NCBI GenBank assembly: GCA_021792365.1
Contig: JAJYUT010000009.1
Coordinates: forward strand, 62,001 to 126,000
Origin: Pseudomonadota bacterium
GTDB taxonomy: Bacteria > Pseudomonadota > Alphaproteobacteria > Dongiales > Dongiaceae
DNA length: 64,000 bases
Reading direction: 5' to 3'
Shown here: positions 1 to 8,819 of the stretch, piece after piece
Layout of the letters: each line of letters starts with the position of its first letter
Numbering within the stretch: position 1 is the first letter of the stretch
The notes under the pieces: generated by a model
Seen by the model: the letters and a program-made list of their open reading frames with translations, nothing else
Databases searched by the model: none
Told to the model about the DNA's origin: nothing
Made by a program: the position numbers and the translations under genes

Positions 1-29
1 TCGAAGCCGCCCACGCACGCGCGGCGTGA
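1..29 (+). CDS. possible C-terminal tail of a gene cut by the left edge
   Basis: Reading from base 3 gives eight alanine-rich residues (EAAHARAA) and a TGA stop at 27-29. The composition fits the end of a GC-rich coding sequence, but eight codons cannot prove it and no function can be given. Confidence 0.25.
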
Positions 30-72
30 GTGATGTCTGACCGCACGAAAGAGATTCTAACCAAGCGAAATT

Positions 73-270
73 CCCCTTCCCCCCTTGTGGGGGAAGGATG
101 CGAAGCCTTAGCGAACGAAGTGAGCTTAGGCGAAGCTGGATGGGGGGTGACGCGGCACGAACGTTCGAAGCGAAGCACCGCAAGACGCGCCCAGGCGCAT
201 CATCACCTTTCGCCCAGCATCGTGCGGCGGCACCCCCCATCCCTACCTTCCCCCACAAGGGGGGAAGGGG
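73..270. repeat. family A palindromic intergenic repeat, copy 1
   Basis: The outer arms at 73-97 and 246-270 are exact 25-nt reverse complements built around CCCCTTGTGGGGGAAGG. Next to the left arm is a conserved block (GAAGCCTTAGCGAACGAAGT and what follows), and near the right arm is CGTGCGGCGGCACC, which complements the GTGACGCGGCACG at about 147-159. The centre (about 160-220) is variable. Three further copies lie near 6.25, 12.6 and 15.4 kb, all between genes. Apart from this element, bases 30-323 hold no gene I can support. Confidence 0.85.
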
Positions 271-323
271 CTCACTATGCGTGCTGACACGGCGGTGCAT
301 TCCATGCGTGAAAGCTAGCCGCC

Positions 324-986
324 ATGTTCCGCGAGATCGTCGCTTTCCGGCGTGCGCCGCAATTCAACGACCGCTTCCGCCACGATTTGCGCGAACTGCT
401 GCGCTGGCGGCGCGACGTGCGCCGCTTCCGCACCGACCCGATTCCCGATTCGCTCGTGGAGGAATTGCTGGACCTCGCCTGCCTCGCGCCCTCGGTCGGC
501 AATGCGCAGCCCTGGCGCTTCGTCATCGTGGACGACCTCGCCAATCGCACCGCAATCATCGCCAACTTCAACGCCGCGAACGAGCGCGCCCTCGCCGGCT
601 ATCAGGGCGAGCGTGCGCGGCTCTATGCCAGCCTGAAGCTTTCGGGCCTGCAGGACGCGCCACGTCATCTCGCGGTGTTCTGCGAGGAAGGCACAAGCCA
701 GGGCCAGGGCCTCGGCCGCCAGACCATGCCCGAGACCCTGCGCTATTCCGCTGTGCTCGCGGTCCATACGCTCTGGCTCGCCGCGCGCACCCGCGGCATC
801 GGCATCGGCTGGGTTTCCATCCTCGATCCGGCCGCGGCCACCCGCCAGTTGCGCGTGCCGGAGGGCTGGTCACTGATCGCCTATCTCTGTGTCGGTTGGC
901 CGGTGGAGGAGCACGACCAGCCCGAGCTACAACGCGCCGGCTGGCAAGCGCGTGAGGATGCTTGCCGCCAGGTGCTACAGCGTTAG
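324..986 (+). CDS. bluB: 5,6-dimethylbenzimidazole synthase BluB
   Basis: This 220-residue protein belongs to the BluB branch of the nitroreductase fold. BluB cleaves FMNH2 with oxygen to make 5,6-dimethylbenzimidazole, the lower ligand of vitamin B12. The FMN-site motif APSVGNAQPW is at residues 55-64, the BluB-type helix TMPETLRYSAVLAVHTLW at about 134-151 and GWVSILDP at 162-169. The length is normal for the family. No other cobalamin gene is in the window and I see no cobalamin riboswitch in the 50 bases between the repeat and the start. The ATG at 324 has only a weak ribosome site. The cytoplasmic assignment is firm on motif grounds. Confidence 0.92.
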   Translation: MFREIVAFRRAPQFNDRFRHDLRELLRWRRDVRRFRTDPIPDSLVEELLDLACLAPSVGNAQPWRFVIVDDLANRTAIIANFNAANERALAGYQGERARLYASLKLSGLQDAPRHLAVFCEEGTSQGQGLGRQTMPETLRYSAVLAVHTLWLAARTRGIGIGWVSILDPAAATRQLRVPEGWSLIAYLCVGWPVEEHDQPELQRAGWQAREDACRQVLQR

Positions 987-1015
987 AAAGGAAGCCAGCG
1001 GAAGCCGCCTGCCCG

Positions 1016-1699
1016 TCACTGCACGATCATGAGCTGATTGTCCCTGACCTGCCACTCGCTGAGACGGTCGAAAAACGCCATCCCGAGCACATTCGCGAGC
1101 GCGCCATCCACCGTAACCTTGGCGGGAACGTCGTCAATCACGATGGAACCGACCTGGAGCCGGTACAGGCGAACGCTGGCGGCCTTCTCCACACCTCGCC
1201 CCATCTGGACCTTCTGGTCGAAGGTCAACGAGGAGGGATCAAACCCGATGCGCCGCGCGTCCTCCAACGTCAGCACGATGTCCGCCACATCGGTATCCAC
1301 CACGAAATCCACGAAGGTATCGCCAATGTCGACGCGCGGATGAAAGCGGCCGTCATCGGCCCTGGCGAAACGCACGCCTTCGCCGCGATCGAAGCTGTCC
1401 ATCCTCGCGGCCGCCAGGAGCTGGAGGCTGCCCACGTAGATCTCCTTGTGGAACGATAGACCCATGGTCAGCAGCATGGCGGCGATCGGGCAGAATGACA
1501 TAAGCGCAGGTTCCCCCGACCGGATCTGAACGATCGCGTGCGCGACCATGAGCATGACGCCGATGAGCGCAAGCGCGGTGATCAAGGTAAAAAAGACGCC
1601 GTCCCCGATGAGCCCGGGCGCAAGCACTTGCACGGCAATGAGCGCCCCCGAGATGACGATGTACGGGACGGCAGCCCATAAGGTAAGCTTCCGTTGCAT
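1016..1699 (-). CDS. membrane-anchored retropepsin-like aspartic protease with altered DTG motif
   Basis: The 227-residue protein has two or three N-terminal membrane segments (about residues 5-75) followed by a clan AA, retropepsin-like domain (TIGR02281-type). The active-site region reads VDTDVADIVLT, so the usual Asp-Thr-Gly is Asp-Thr-Asp. The neighbouring paralogue at 1786-2481 keeps DTGATD at the same place. The C-terminal half (DARRIGFDP, then LGMAFFDRLSEW) is otherwise well conserved. The ATG at 1699 is chosen over one 13 codons upstream because GGGAGGGG lies just ahead of it. Loss of the glycine suggests reduced or changed activity; substrate unknown. Confidence 0.8.
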   Translation of the reverse strand: MQRKLTLWAAVPYIVISGALIAVQVLAPGLIGDGVFFTLITALALIGVMLMVAHAIVQIRSGEPALMSFCPIAAMLLTMGLSFHKEIYVGSLQLLAAARMDSFDRGEGVRFARADDGRFHPRVDIGDTFVDFVVDTDVADIVLTLEDARRIGFDPSSLTFDQKVQMGRGVEKAASVRLYRLQVGSIVIDDVPAKVTVDGALANVLGMAFFDRLSEWQVRDNQLMIVQ

Positions 1700-1785
1700 G
1701 CAGCGCCCCTCCCGGCTCCCGGTTGCGCGACACTGCAATTGCAGCCAGCAGGGGTTAAGGTTCGGTTATTCTGGCCTGCCGTCGT

Positions 1786-2481
1786 CTAAGGCACCAGCGT
1801 CAGCACCCCGTTCTCCACGCGCCAGCCGCTGAGGCGGCGCAGGAAAGCCATGCCGAGCAGGCTCTTCGACATCTCGGCTTCGTTGACGGCGGCCGGCAGG
1901 TCGCGCATGGCGATCGTGCCCACAGCAAAGCTGTCGAGCCGGACCGATGCGCCGCGCACCGTGCCGTTCGCGGTCTCGGCAAGCTGATCGAATTCGAGCC
2001 GCGCGGGATCGAGCCCGATGCGCCGCGCGTCGCTCGGCGCCAGCACGATGTCGGTCGCGCCGGTATCCACCATGAAGGTGACGCGCCCGCCATTGACGTT
2101 GGCCTGGACGTAGAAATGCCCGTCCGGCCCGGCCGGGAAGCTGACACTGCCGTCCTGGTGCGACATGCCCTGCATGGGCGAGAGGCCGCCGAGGAAGCGC
2201 TTGCCGATGAAGGCCGCGTCATCCTTGAACGAGAGGATGCCGGTCAGCACCACGAAAATCCCGACCCAGATCGCCGCGTTGCGGAGCGCGCTCTGCGGCC
2301 GGGCCCGCGCGAAGGCGAGCACCGACGCGCCGATCAGCGCGATCCACCCGACGCGATAGATGATGCTCATCCGCGTGTCGGGATCGTCGAGCGTCCCGGG
2401 AAACATCTGCTCCAGGATGAAGACCAGCGCGACGGTCCCGCCGAGCAGGATCAGGAGCCAGAATCCGACTGAGTGCCGCAC
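1786..2481 (-). CDS. membrane-anchored retropepsin-like aspartic protease
   Basis: This is a paralogue of the following gene, with the same plan: N-terminal membrane helices (about residues 5-30, 42-60 and 70-88) and a C-terminal retropepsin-like domain with an intact FMVDTGATDIVLAPSDA active-site motif. LLGMAFLRRLSGW near the end is typical of TIGR02281 proteins. The GTG at 2481 is preferred because GGGAGGGCGAAAC precedes it; an ATG further upstream lacks such a site. It is transcribed with its downstream copy about 85 bases away. The family is widespread in Alphaproteobacteria and its physiological substrates are unknown. Confidence 0.85.
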   Translation of the reverse strand: MRHSVGFWLLILLGGTVALVFILEQMFPGTLDDPDTRMSIIYRVGWIALIGASVLAFARARPQSALRNAAIWVGIFVVLTGILSFKDDAAFIGKRFLGGLSPMQGMSHQDGSVSFPAGPDGHFYVQANVNGGRVTFMVDTGATDIVLAPSDARRIGLDPARLEFDQLAETANGTVRGASVRLDSFAVGTIAMRDLPAAVNEAEMSKSLLGMAFLRRLSGWRVENGVLTLVP

Positions 2482-2595
2482 GTTTCGCCCTCCCTCGTCT
2501 TCTCTCAAGATAAGAGTGGGCGGCCGCGGTGCCAAGGTAACAACGGCAGGCAACAACGGCCGCCCGAGTGGGAGGGAGGAAGCCCCCAGAAGAGC

Positions 2596-4362
2596 TCAGG
2601 AGCCGCTGTCCAGCGCCTTGGCCATTTCCACCAGCTCGATGAACTCGGCGCGGTAGCCGTCGCCGTCGCTGCCGCGGGCGGCCCGCGCTGCCTCCGCGAT
2701 CTGGTCATAGCCCCAGGCGCCGACGTAATCGCCGCCGCGCAGCTTCTGCCCGAAGGCCGCCACCGCCGCCGCGAAGCGCGCGTCGGACGGCGCGTCGCCA
2801 GCCTCGGTCAGCGCAGAGACGAGCAGCGGCGTCTCGATCAGCTTCGACACATCGCCCTCCGGCGCCTTGTAGCGCAGGCGCAGGAACGCGAACTCGGCCG
2901 CCCGGGGATCGACCCGCTCATCGGCGTGCTCGCCATAGCGCAGCGGGTCGACCGCCAGCCCTTTCGAGCCCTTGAGCGCGATCTCGTAGACGGCCGTAAC
3001 GGTGTGGCCGGCGCCGATCTCGCCCGCATCCTTGCGGTCGTTGTTGAAATCCTCTCTGGCGAGCGCGCGGTTCTCGTAGCCGACCAGGCGGTACTCCGCG
3101 ACCACTTCCGGGTTGAACTCGATCTGGATCTTCACGTCCTTGGCGATGGTCTGGATGGTGCCGGAAAGCTGGTCGGCGAGCAGCCGCTTCGCCTCCTTGA
3201 GGGAATCGACGTAGCCGTAATTGCCGTTGCCGACATCGGCGATCTGCTCCATCAGCGCATCGTTGTAATTGCCTTCGCCGAAGCCGAGCGTGGTCAGCGA
3301 GACGCCGCTCTCGCGCGCATCCTCCACCATGCTCTTGAGCTGCCCGATATCGGTGACGCCCACATTGAAGTCGCCATCGGTCGCCAGGATGATGCGGTTG
3401 ATGCCGCCGTCGATCCTCGCTTCCTTGGCCTTCGTGTAGGCGAGCGCGAGGCCCTGGCCGCCCGCCGTCGATCCGCCGGCGCGCAGCCGGTCCAGCGCCG
3501 CCTTGATCTTCGCTTTCTCCTTGCCGGCGGTCGGCTCCAGCACCAGACCTGCCGCACCGGCATAGACCACGATCGTGACCTTGTCGTCGTCGCGCAACTG
3601 GTCGGTCAGGATCTTCATGCCGGCCTGCAGCAAGGGCAGCTTGTCCGGCTGGTTCATCGAGCCGGACACGTCGACCAGGAAGACGAGGTTGGCGGCCGGC
3701 CGCTCCGCCGGCGGCGGCGCGTAGCCCTTGATGCCGATATGCAGCAGATGCGTCTCCGGGTTCCACGGCGTCTTGGCGACCGAGGTCGTCACGCGGAAAG
3801 CCTCGCCGCCAGGCTCCGGCGCCGGATAATCGTAGGAGAAGTAGTTGATCATCTCCTCCACCCGCACCGCATCCTTGGGCGGCATCTGGCCGTTCATCAG
3901 GAAGCGCCGCACATTGGCATAGGCGCCGGTATCGACGTCGATGGAGAAGGTGGAGACCGGCGCCTGCGCAACCTGCTTGACCGTGCTCTCGTCCACGGCG
4001 AGATAGTTCTCGCCCTCGCCCGGGATCGGCTGGATCATCGGCTCGCCCGGCACCATGTAGCCGCCCATCAACGCGCCCGGCGGGGCTGGCATGACGATGG
4101 CGGAAGAGTCTTGCGGCGGGAAAGTCGCAGCGGCGCCCGTCGCGCGATCGGCTCCCGGCGCCGCCGCGCCCTGAACGATGCCGCCTGCGGCGACGGATTC
4201 GTCCTTCTTGCCCGCGCTGAGCTTCGCTTCTTCCTGCGTACTCGGCTGATTGCCGTTGGCGGCTTGTTCTTTGATGGGCTGCGCCTCGCAACCGAGCAGA
4301 ATGGCGACGGTGGAGACGCCCGCGATCCAAAGCCGTGGACCCGGCAGCTTTGACCTTTGCAT
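2596..4362 (-). CDS. YfbK-like von Willebrand factor A lipoprotein
   Basis: The 588-residue protein begins with a lipoprotein signal (VAILLGC, lipid-modified Cys25). A low-complexity linker to about residue 110 follows, then a VWF_N segment (about 120-205), a VWA domain with an intact MIDAS start (DVSGSM, Asp231/Ser233/Ser235) and the C-terminal DUF3520 region. E. coli YfbK has the same architecture. VWA domains bind partners through a divalent metal. No MoxR ATPase lies nearby, so the partner is unknown. The ATG at 4362 has GGGGAAGG just upstream. It is probably exposed at the periplasmic face of a membrane. Confidence 0.88.
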   Translation of the reverse strand: MQRSKLPGPRLWIAGVSTVAILLGCEAQPIKEQAANGNQPSTQEEAKLSAGKKDESVAAGGIVQGAAAPGADRATGAAATFPPQDSSAIVMPAPPGALMGGYMVPGEPMIQPIPGEGENYLAVDESTVKQVAQAPVSTFSIDVDTGAYANVRRFLMNGQMPPKDAVRVEEMINYFSYDYPAPEPGGEAFRVTTSVAKTPWNPETHLLHIGIKGYAPPPAERPAANLVFLVDVSGSMNQPDKLPLLQAGMKILTDQLRDDDKVTIVVYAGAAGLVLEPTAGKEKAKIKAALDRLRAGGSTAGGQGLALAYTKAKEARIDGGINRIILATDGDFNVGVTDIGQLKSMVEDARESGVSLTTLGFGEGNYNDALMEQIADVGNGNYGYVDSLKEAKRLLADQLSGTIQTIAKDVKIQIEFNPEVVAEYRLVGYENRALAREDFNNDRKDAGEIGAGHTVTAVYEIALKGSKGLAVDPLRYGEHADERVDPRAAEFAFLRLRYKAPEGDVSKLIETPLLVSALTEAGDAPSDARFAAAVAAFGQKLRGGDYVGAWGYDQIAEAARAARGSDGDGYRAEFIELVEMAKALDSGS

Positions 4363-4509
4363 TTGCCTTCCCCTTCTCTAGAACCGTGCCATGGTTCGGC
4401 GCGCGTGGCGCGGGCCTCCCTGGCAGGTCCTCCCTTATCGCGTGCATAAATGGCGGGCCGGGGGCGCAATTGCGGCAGGATGGTGGCAGATGGACCCGAT
4501 GAGGAATGC

Positions 4510-5391
4510 GTGAGCGCTGACTCCTCCAGCCTGCTGCGCCTGTTCCGCCGCTACCCGCGCGCCGATCTCGCGCCCTATCGCCATTTTATCGTCGCGGACC
4601 GCCATCTCGGCTGGGTGCAGCCGGATTTCGCCCGGTTGCTGGCCGAGTTCCCCGATGTCTTCTATCTCACCGACCGCGAAGTGCACCTGCACGAGCGCCT
4701 GGAGGCAGTGAAGGATCGCAGCGAAGCCGTGGCCGACGTGCTGGCGAAGCTGCATGAGCGTGGCGCCATTCCCGGATGGCGCGGCGAGCTTTATCCCGTC
4801 AATCGCCGCTTCGGCGAAGCGCCCTTGCTGTTGATGGAGCGCGCGGCGACGCCCTTGTTCGGCGTGCAGACCTACGGCGTCAACGTGAACGGTCTCGTGC
4901 GCCATGGCGATGCTTGGCAGGTGTGGATCGCGCGCCGCGCCATGACCAAGCATGTCGATCCCGGCAGGCTCGATCTCGTGGTCGGCGGCGGCCAGCCCTA
5001 CCACCTTTCCCTCGCCGACAACCTGCTCAAGGAATGCGCGGAGGAGGCCTGCATCGGCCCCACCTTGGCCGAGCGCGCACGGCCCGCAGGCCTCACCTCC
5101 ATGGTGGTCGAGGCTATGGAGGGCCTGCGCGTCGGCGTGCAGTTCAACTTCGATCTCGTTCTGCCGGCGGATTTCCAGCCGCGCAACGAGGATGGCGAGG
5201 TCTCCGAGTTCCAGCTCTGGTCCATGGAGCGCCTGGAAGAGAACCTGCGCAGCGCCGACGACTTCATGTTCGACGCCGCCCTCGCGAAGCTCGACCTGCT
5301 GGTGCGACTGGGCGCGATCGGGCCCGACGATCCGGATTATCTTGACCTCCTCGCGCAATTGCGCCGGCCGACTCCCTACGTGCGCGCATGA
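4510..5391 (+). CDS. DUF4743 Nudix hydrolase, copy 1
   Basis: The protein has a DUF4743 N-terminal half (about residues 1-120) and a Nudix half with LADNLLKECAEEA, the form of the Nudix box seen in this DUF4743-linked subfamily. FGVQTYGVNVNGLV marks the start of the Nudix fold. Some eukaryotic members act on oxidised thiamine diphosphate; the substrate here is not known. GTG at 4510 is chosen because GATGAGG is correctly placed upstream; an in-frame ATG at 4450 would add 20 unconserved residues. The stop codon overlaps the next start as ATGA, so the two paralogues are translationally coupled. Confidence 0.85.
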   Translation: MSADSSSLLRLFRRYPRADLAPYRHFIVADRHLGWVQPDFARLLAEFPDVFYLTDREVHLHERLEAVKDRSEAVADVLAKLHERGAIPGWRGELYPVNRRFGEAPLLLMERAATPLFGVQTYGVNVNGLVRHGDAWQVWIARRAMTKHVDPGRLDLVVGGGQPYHLSLADNLLKECAEEACIGPTLAERARPAGLTSMVVEAMEGLRVGVQFNFDLVLPADFQPRNEDGEVSEFQLWSMERLEENLRSADDFMFDAALAKLDLLVRLGAIGPDDPDYLDLLAQLRRPTPYVRA

Positions 5392-6239
5392 GCCTCCTCG
5401 ACCACATCCACCGCTGCCAGAACGCGGACATGCGCAAGTTCCTCCCCTGGCTGATTGGCGGCGAGCGTGCGGGCTGGGTGCGGCGCGACCTGGCCGCGCG
5501 CCTCGCCAACTACCCGACCGTGTTCGCGATGGATGACAACTCAGTGCGCCTGCGCGATCACCTCGCCGGCTTCGACCACCGCTCCGCCGCGGTGGGAGAT
5601 GTCGCGCGCGATCTCTACGAGGCGGGCGTCTTCACCGGTTGGCGCAACGAGTGGTTCCCGGTACTGACGCGCTTCGGCGCGCCGCCGCTGATGCGGCTGG
5701 AGCGCTCCGCGGTCCCCATGTTCGGCGTGCACGGCTATGGCGTGCACATGAACGGCTTCGTGCGCGAGCGCGGCCGCCTCAAGCTCTGGATCGGCAAGCG
5801 CGCCGACGACCGGCCGATCGAGCCGGGCAAGCTCGATCACCTCGTTGCCGGCGGGATCCCGCTCGGCATGGGCGTGGTGGAATGCCTGGTCAAGGAATGC
5901 GAGGAGGAAGCCTCGATCCCCGAGGCGCTCGCCCTGCGCGCAAGGCCTGCCGGCGCCATCCGCTACCGCATGGAGCACCAGGGCTGGCTGCGCAACGACA
6001 CGATGTTCGTCTACGACCTGGAGCTGCCCGGCGATTTCACGCCCGCCAACAGTGACGGCGAGATCGCGAGCTTCCGCCTGGTGGAGTTGGAGGAAGTGGA
6101 AGAGATCCTGGCCGCCGGCGAGGATTTCAAGTTCAACGTCGCGCTGGTGCTGATCGATTTCCTGATCCGCCACGGTCACCTCAAGCCGGAGCATCCCGAC
6201 TACAGCGACGTCGCCCTCGGCCTCTGGCGGCACGAGTAG
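5388..6239 (+). CDS. DUF4743 Nudix hydrolase, copy 2
   Basis: This 283-residue paralogue of the preceding gene has the same architecture. FGVHGYGVHMNGFV matches FGVQTYGVNVNGLV in copy 1, and the Nudix box reads VVECLVKECEEEASIP. The two proteins differ throughout, so the duplication is old and both copies look intact. Retention of two coupled copies suggests different substrates or a heteromer, which is inference. The gene ends just before family A repeat copy 2, which separates it from the convergent terC-like gene. Confidence 0.85.
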   Translation: MSLLDHIHRCQNADMRKFLPWLIGGERAGWVRRDLAARLANYPTVFAMDDNSVRLRDHLAGFDHRSAAVGDVARDLYEAGVFTGWRNEWFPVLTRFGAPPLMRLERSAVPMFGVHGYGVHMNGFVRERGRLKLWIGKRADDRPIEPGKLDHLVAGGIPLGMGVVECLVKECEEEASIPEALALRARPAGAIRYRMEHQGWLRNDTMFVYDLELPGDFTPANSDGEIASFRLVELEEVEEILAAGEDFKFNVALVLIDFLIRHGHLKPEHPDYSDVALGLWRHE

Positions 6240-6246
6240 CACGCTT

Positions 6247-6454
6247 CCTTCCCCTTGTGGGGAAAGGATGCGAGCCTTAGCGAACGAAGTGAGCTTAGGC
6301 GAAGCTGGGTGGGGGTGATGCCGCACGATTGCCGAAAACAACGCACTCACAGTCGTGCTGCTGACACACTCGGTGTTGCCCAGCGCGTCTTCATCATCTG
6401 CCGCCGTGCCGCGTCACCCCCCATCCCAACCTTCCCCCACAAGGGGGGAAGGGG
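6247..6454. repeat. family A palindromic intergenic repeat, copy 2
   Basis: The left arm CCTTCCCCTTGTGGGGAAAG is followed by GAGCCTTAGCGAACGAAGTG. The right arm near 6430-6454 (CCTTCCCCCACAAGGGGGGA and on) is identical to that of copy 1. The left arm has lost a few C/G positions, so the pairing is imperfect. It lies between convergent genes and could act as a two-way transcript end. Confidence 0.85.
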
Positions 6455-6505
6455 CGTCGCGCACTTCCGCTCGCCTTCCTCGCAGGAGAGACTTGCTCGC
6501 AACCC

Positions 6506-7201
6506 CTACTGCCACAACTGCAGCGCGCCGATGTCGACCTCCGTCATCACCTCCACCGAGCCGCGATAGATCATGTCGAGCGCCACCCACAGGATGATGG
6601 CGAGGCCGACATAGGCGACCCAGTGGTGGCGCTTGAGGACGTTGGCGATGATGGTGGCCGCCGCGCCCATCAGCGCGACCGACAGAACGAGGCCGATGAC
6701 CAGCACCCAGGTATGATGGCTGGCCGCCCCGGCCACCGCCAGCACGTTGTCGAGCGACATGGAGACGTCGGCGATCACGATCTGGATGATAGCCTGGCGC
6801 ATGGTCTTGGCGGGCGCCGCGCCGGGCAGCGCCTCCGGCTGTTCCGCCAGCTCCTCCTGCTCGTCCTTGGTCAGCGCCGCACGCGACATCGCGGCCTCGT
6901 GCAGGCGCTCGCGCCGTTGCGCGCTGAGCTCGCGCCAGAACTTCCAGCATACCCAGAGCAGCAGCAGGCCGCCGGCCAAGGTGAGGCCGATGATGAGGAG
7001 CAATTGGGTGGTGACGAGGGCGAACAGGATGCGCAGCACGGTGGCCGCCGCGATGCCGATGACGATGACTTTTTTGCGCTGCTCCTTCGGCAGGCCGGCC
7101 GCAGCCATGCCGACGACGATGGCGTTGTCGCCGGCGAGAACGAGGTCGATGATGATGACTTGGCCGAGCGCAAGCAGCGCCGAATAGAGTTCGGGATTCA
7201 T
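6506..7201 (-). CDS. TerC-family integral membrane protein
   Basis: The 231-residue protein has TerC-family hallmarks: VIIIDLVLAGDNAIVVGMAA near the N terminus and IADVSMSLDNVLAVAGAA in the second half, the two acidic membrane motifs shared with the Alx/TerC/YkoY group. About seven hydrophobic segments are visible, with a charged loop at about residues 85-130. Relatives include tellurite-resistance proteins and manganese exporters; export of Mn or another metal is the likeliest role but is not shown here. The ATG at 7201 begins MNPELYSALLALG. It follows gluQ on the same strand with 32 bases between them. Confidence 0.88.
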   Translation of the reverse strand: MNPELYSALLALGQVIIIDLVLAGDNAIVVGMAAAGLPKEQRKKVIVIGIAAATVLRILFALVTTQLLLIIGLTLAGGLLLLWVCWKFWRELSAQRRERLHEAAMSRAALTKDEQEELAEQPEALPGAAPAKTMRQAIIQIVIADVSMSLDNVLAVAGAASHHTWVLVIGLVLSVALMGAAATIIANVLKRHHWVAYVGLAIILWVALDMIYRGSVEVMTEVDIGALQLWQ

Positions 7202-7233
7202 GCCATGCGCGCGGGCCGGTCCACCCGCGTCCC

Positions 7234-8088
7234 CTAGGTGTCTGTTCTCGCCTCCGGGACCTGACCAGGAAACCCCGCCAGCGCCCGCACCTCCGCCGCC
7301 GATCGGCCTGCCTGCCGCAGCGCCCTGAGAGCCATCGCCCCGTCGCGCTTGGACAGCCGTTCCCCCGCAGCATTGGTCAGCAAGAGATGGTGTGCGTAGG
7401 TGGGCACATTCAAGTCCAGAATCGCCTGCAGCAGCCGGTGGATGTGCGTCGCATGGAACAGGTCGATCCCGCGCGTGACCAGGGTCACCCCCTGCAGGTG
7501 ATCGTCCAACGTGACGCAGAGGTGATAGCTGGCGGCCGCGTCCCGTCGCGCCAGTACGACATCGCCAAGGGTCTCGGGCCGGGCCTCCACCACGCCCTGG
7601 CGCTCGTCCGTGAAGGTCAGCGGGCCGGTCATCATCTGCGCCTTTGCGACATCGAGTCGCAGTGCGTAGGGCTCGCCCCGCTCCTGCCGCGTAACGGCGA
7701 TCTGTGCCGGCAGGCCGCGGCAGGTGCCGGGATAGACCGGTCCCTCCGGCCCGTGCGGCGCGTTGACCGCCGCGGCGATGTCCTTGCGGCTGCAGAAGCA
7801 GGGATAGAGCAGGCCAAGCCCACGCAGCCGGCCGAGGGCCGCCTCGTAGTCCGACAGGTGATCGGACTGGCGCCGGATCGGCCCGGCCCAATCGAGCCCG
7901 AGCCAGGCAAGGTCCTCCAGGATCGCGACATCGTATTCGGGCCGGCAGCGCGCCGGATCGATGTCCTCGATGCGGAGCAAGAACCGGCCGGAAACCGCGC
8001 GCGCCCTGTGCCATCCCACCAGCGCGGAATGCGCGTGGCCCAGGTGCAGGTGGCCGGTCGGACTGGGCGCGAAGCGCGTGACGATCAT
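7234..8088 (-). CDS. gluQ: glutamyl-Q tRNA(Asp) synthetase
   Basis: The 284-residue protein is a class I glutamyl-tRNA synthetase paralogue lacking the anticodon-binding domain. It attaches glutamate to queuosine in tRNA(Asp). The HIGH-type motif is HLHLGHA (residues 13-19), the KMSKS-type motif is RLSKRDG (244-250), and the zinc ligands CFC (97-99), Tyr119 and Cys123 are present as expected for GluQ. RIEDID at about 39-44 is the glutamate-site motif. Its start lies only 29 bases from that of the divergent alkA-like gene. Confidence 0.93.
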   Translation of the reverse strand: MIVTRFAPSPTGHLHLGHAHSALVGWHRARAVSGRFLLRIEDIDPARCRPEYDVAILEDLAWLGLDWAGPIRRQSDHLSDYEAALGRLRGLGLLYPCFCSRKDIAAAVNAPHGPEGPVYPGTCRGLPAQIAVTRQERGEPYALRLDVAKAQMMTGPLTFTDERQGVVEARPETLGDVVLARRDAAASYHLCVTLDDHLQGVTLVTRGIDLFHATHIHRLLQAILDLNVPTYAHHLLLTNAAGERLSKRDGAMALRALRQAGRSAAEVRALAGFPGQVPEARTDT

Positions 8089-8117
8089 GGAAACGCGGGG
8101 CTAGAGTGCGGGCGCAT

Positions 8118-8747
8118 ATGGCTAGACCTAGAGAAGATCGCGACCTGCTGCAACGCGCGCTCAGCTATCTCGGCAAGGCCGATGGCGATTTCGCCCGCGC
8201 CATCAAAGAGGTGGGGCCGCCGCCCGCGCGCAGCCGGCCCGCCGGCTTTCTGGGGCTGTTGCACGTGATCGTCGCCCAGCAGGTCTCGACCCACGCCGCC
8301 AGGGCGATCTCCGCGCGGCTCGATGCCGCCCTCGCGGAGAAGACGCCAGAGGCCTTCCTCAAGCTGACCGATGCCGATCTGCGCGCCATCGGCTTCAGCG
8401 GCCAGAAGATGGTCTATGGCCGCGACCTGGCTGCCGCGTTCCTTGATGGCCGATTGTCGATGCCGAAATTGCGGCGGCAGAGCGACGAGGACGCGATCGC
8501 CGCCATCACCAGTGTAAATGGACTGGGCGTGTGGTCAGCGGAGGTGTTCCTGCTGTTCGGCCTGCGTCGGACCGACGTGCTGCCGGCGCATGATCTCGGC
8601 CTCATCGTCGCGGCCCAGCGCATGAAGCGCCTCAAGGAGCGACCGAGCCCGCAAGAGCTGCGCGTGCTTGCCGAGCCCTGGCGTCCCTATCGCTCCTACG
8701 CCGCGCGCATGCTCTGGCACTATTATCACGCCGCGCCGCCGGTCTGA
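8118..8747 (+). CDS. AlkA-type DNA-3-methyladenine glycosylase II (HhH-GPD)
   Basis: The 209-residue protein has the helix-hairpin-helix plus Gly/Pro/Asp arrangement of base-excision glycosylases: VNGLGVWSAEVFLLF (about 133-147) and the catalytic Asp159 in LPAHDLGL. IVAQQVST (51-58) is the usual N-terminal helix of the fold. It would remove alkylated purines from DNA. It lacks an N-terminal AlkA extension and an iron-sulfur loop. The ATG at 8118 is used; an in-frame GTG at 8106 adds four residues and cannot be excluded. It is divergent from gluQ and converges on the fecR-like gene. Confidence 0.88.
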   Translation: MARPREDRDLLQRALSYLGKADGDFARAIKEVGPPPARSRPAGFLGLLHVIVAQQVSTHAARAISARLDAALAEKTPEAFLKLTDADLRAIGFSGQKMVYGRDLAAAFLDGRLSMPKLRRQSDEDAIAAITSVNGLGVWSAEVFLLFGLRRTDVLPAHDLGLIVAAQRMKRLKERPSPQELRVLAEPWRPYRSYAARMLWHYYHAAPPV

Positions 8748-8819
8748 GCGACGGGATCTTTGACGCTAACGGCCTGGCGGCAGACCGGGCCGCCGGGCGT
8801 GCGAAAGATGGTGGCTTGG

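Noticed and set aside
271-323. Cobalamin riboswitch upstream of bluB
   Set aside because: Only about 50 bases lie between the repeat and the start, with none of the B12-box features I could recognise.
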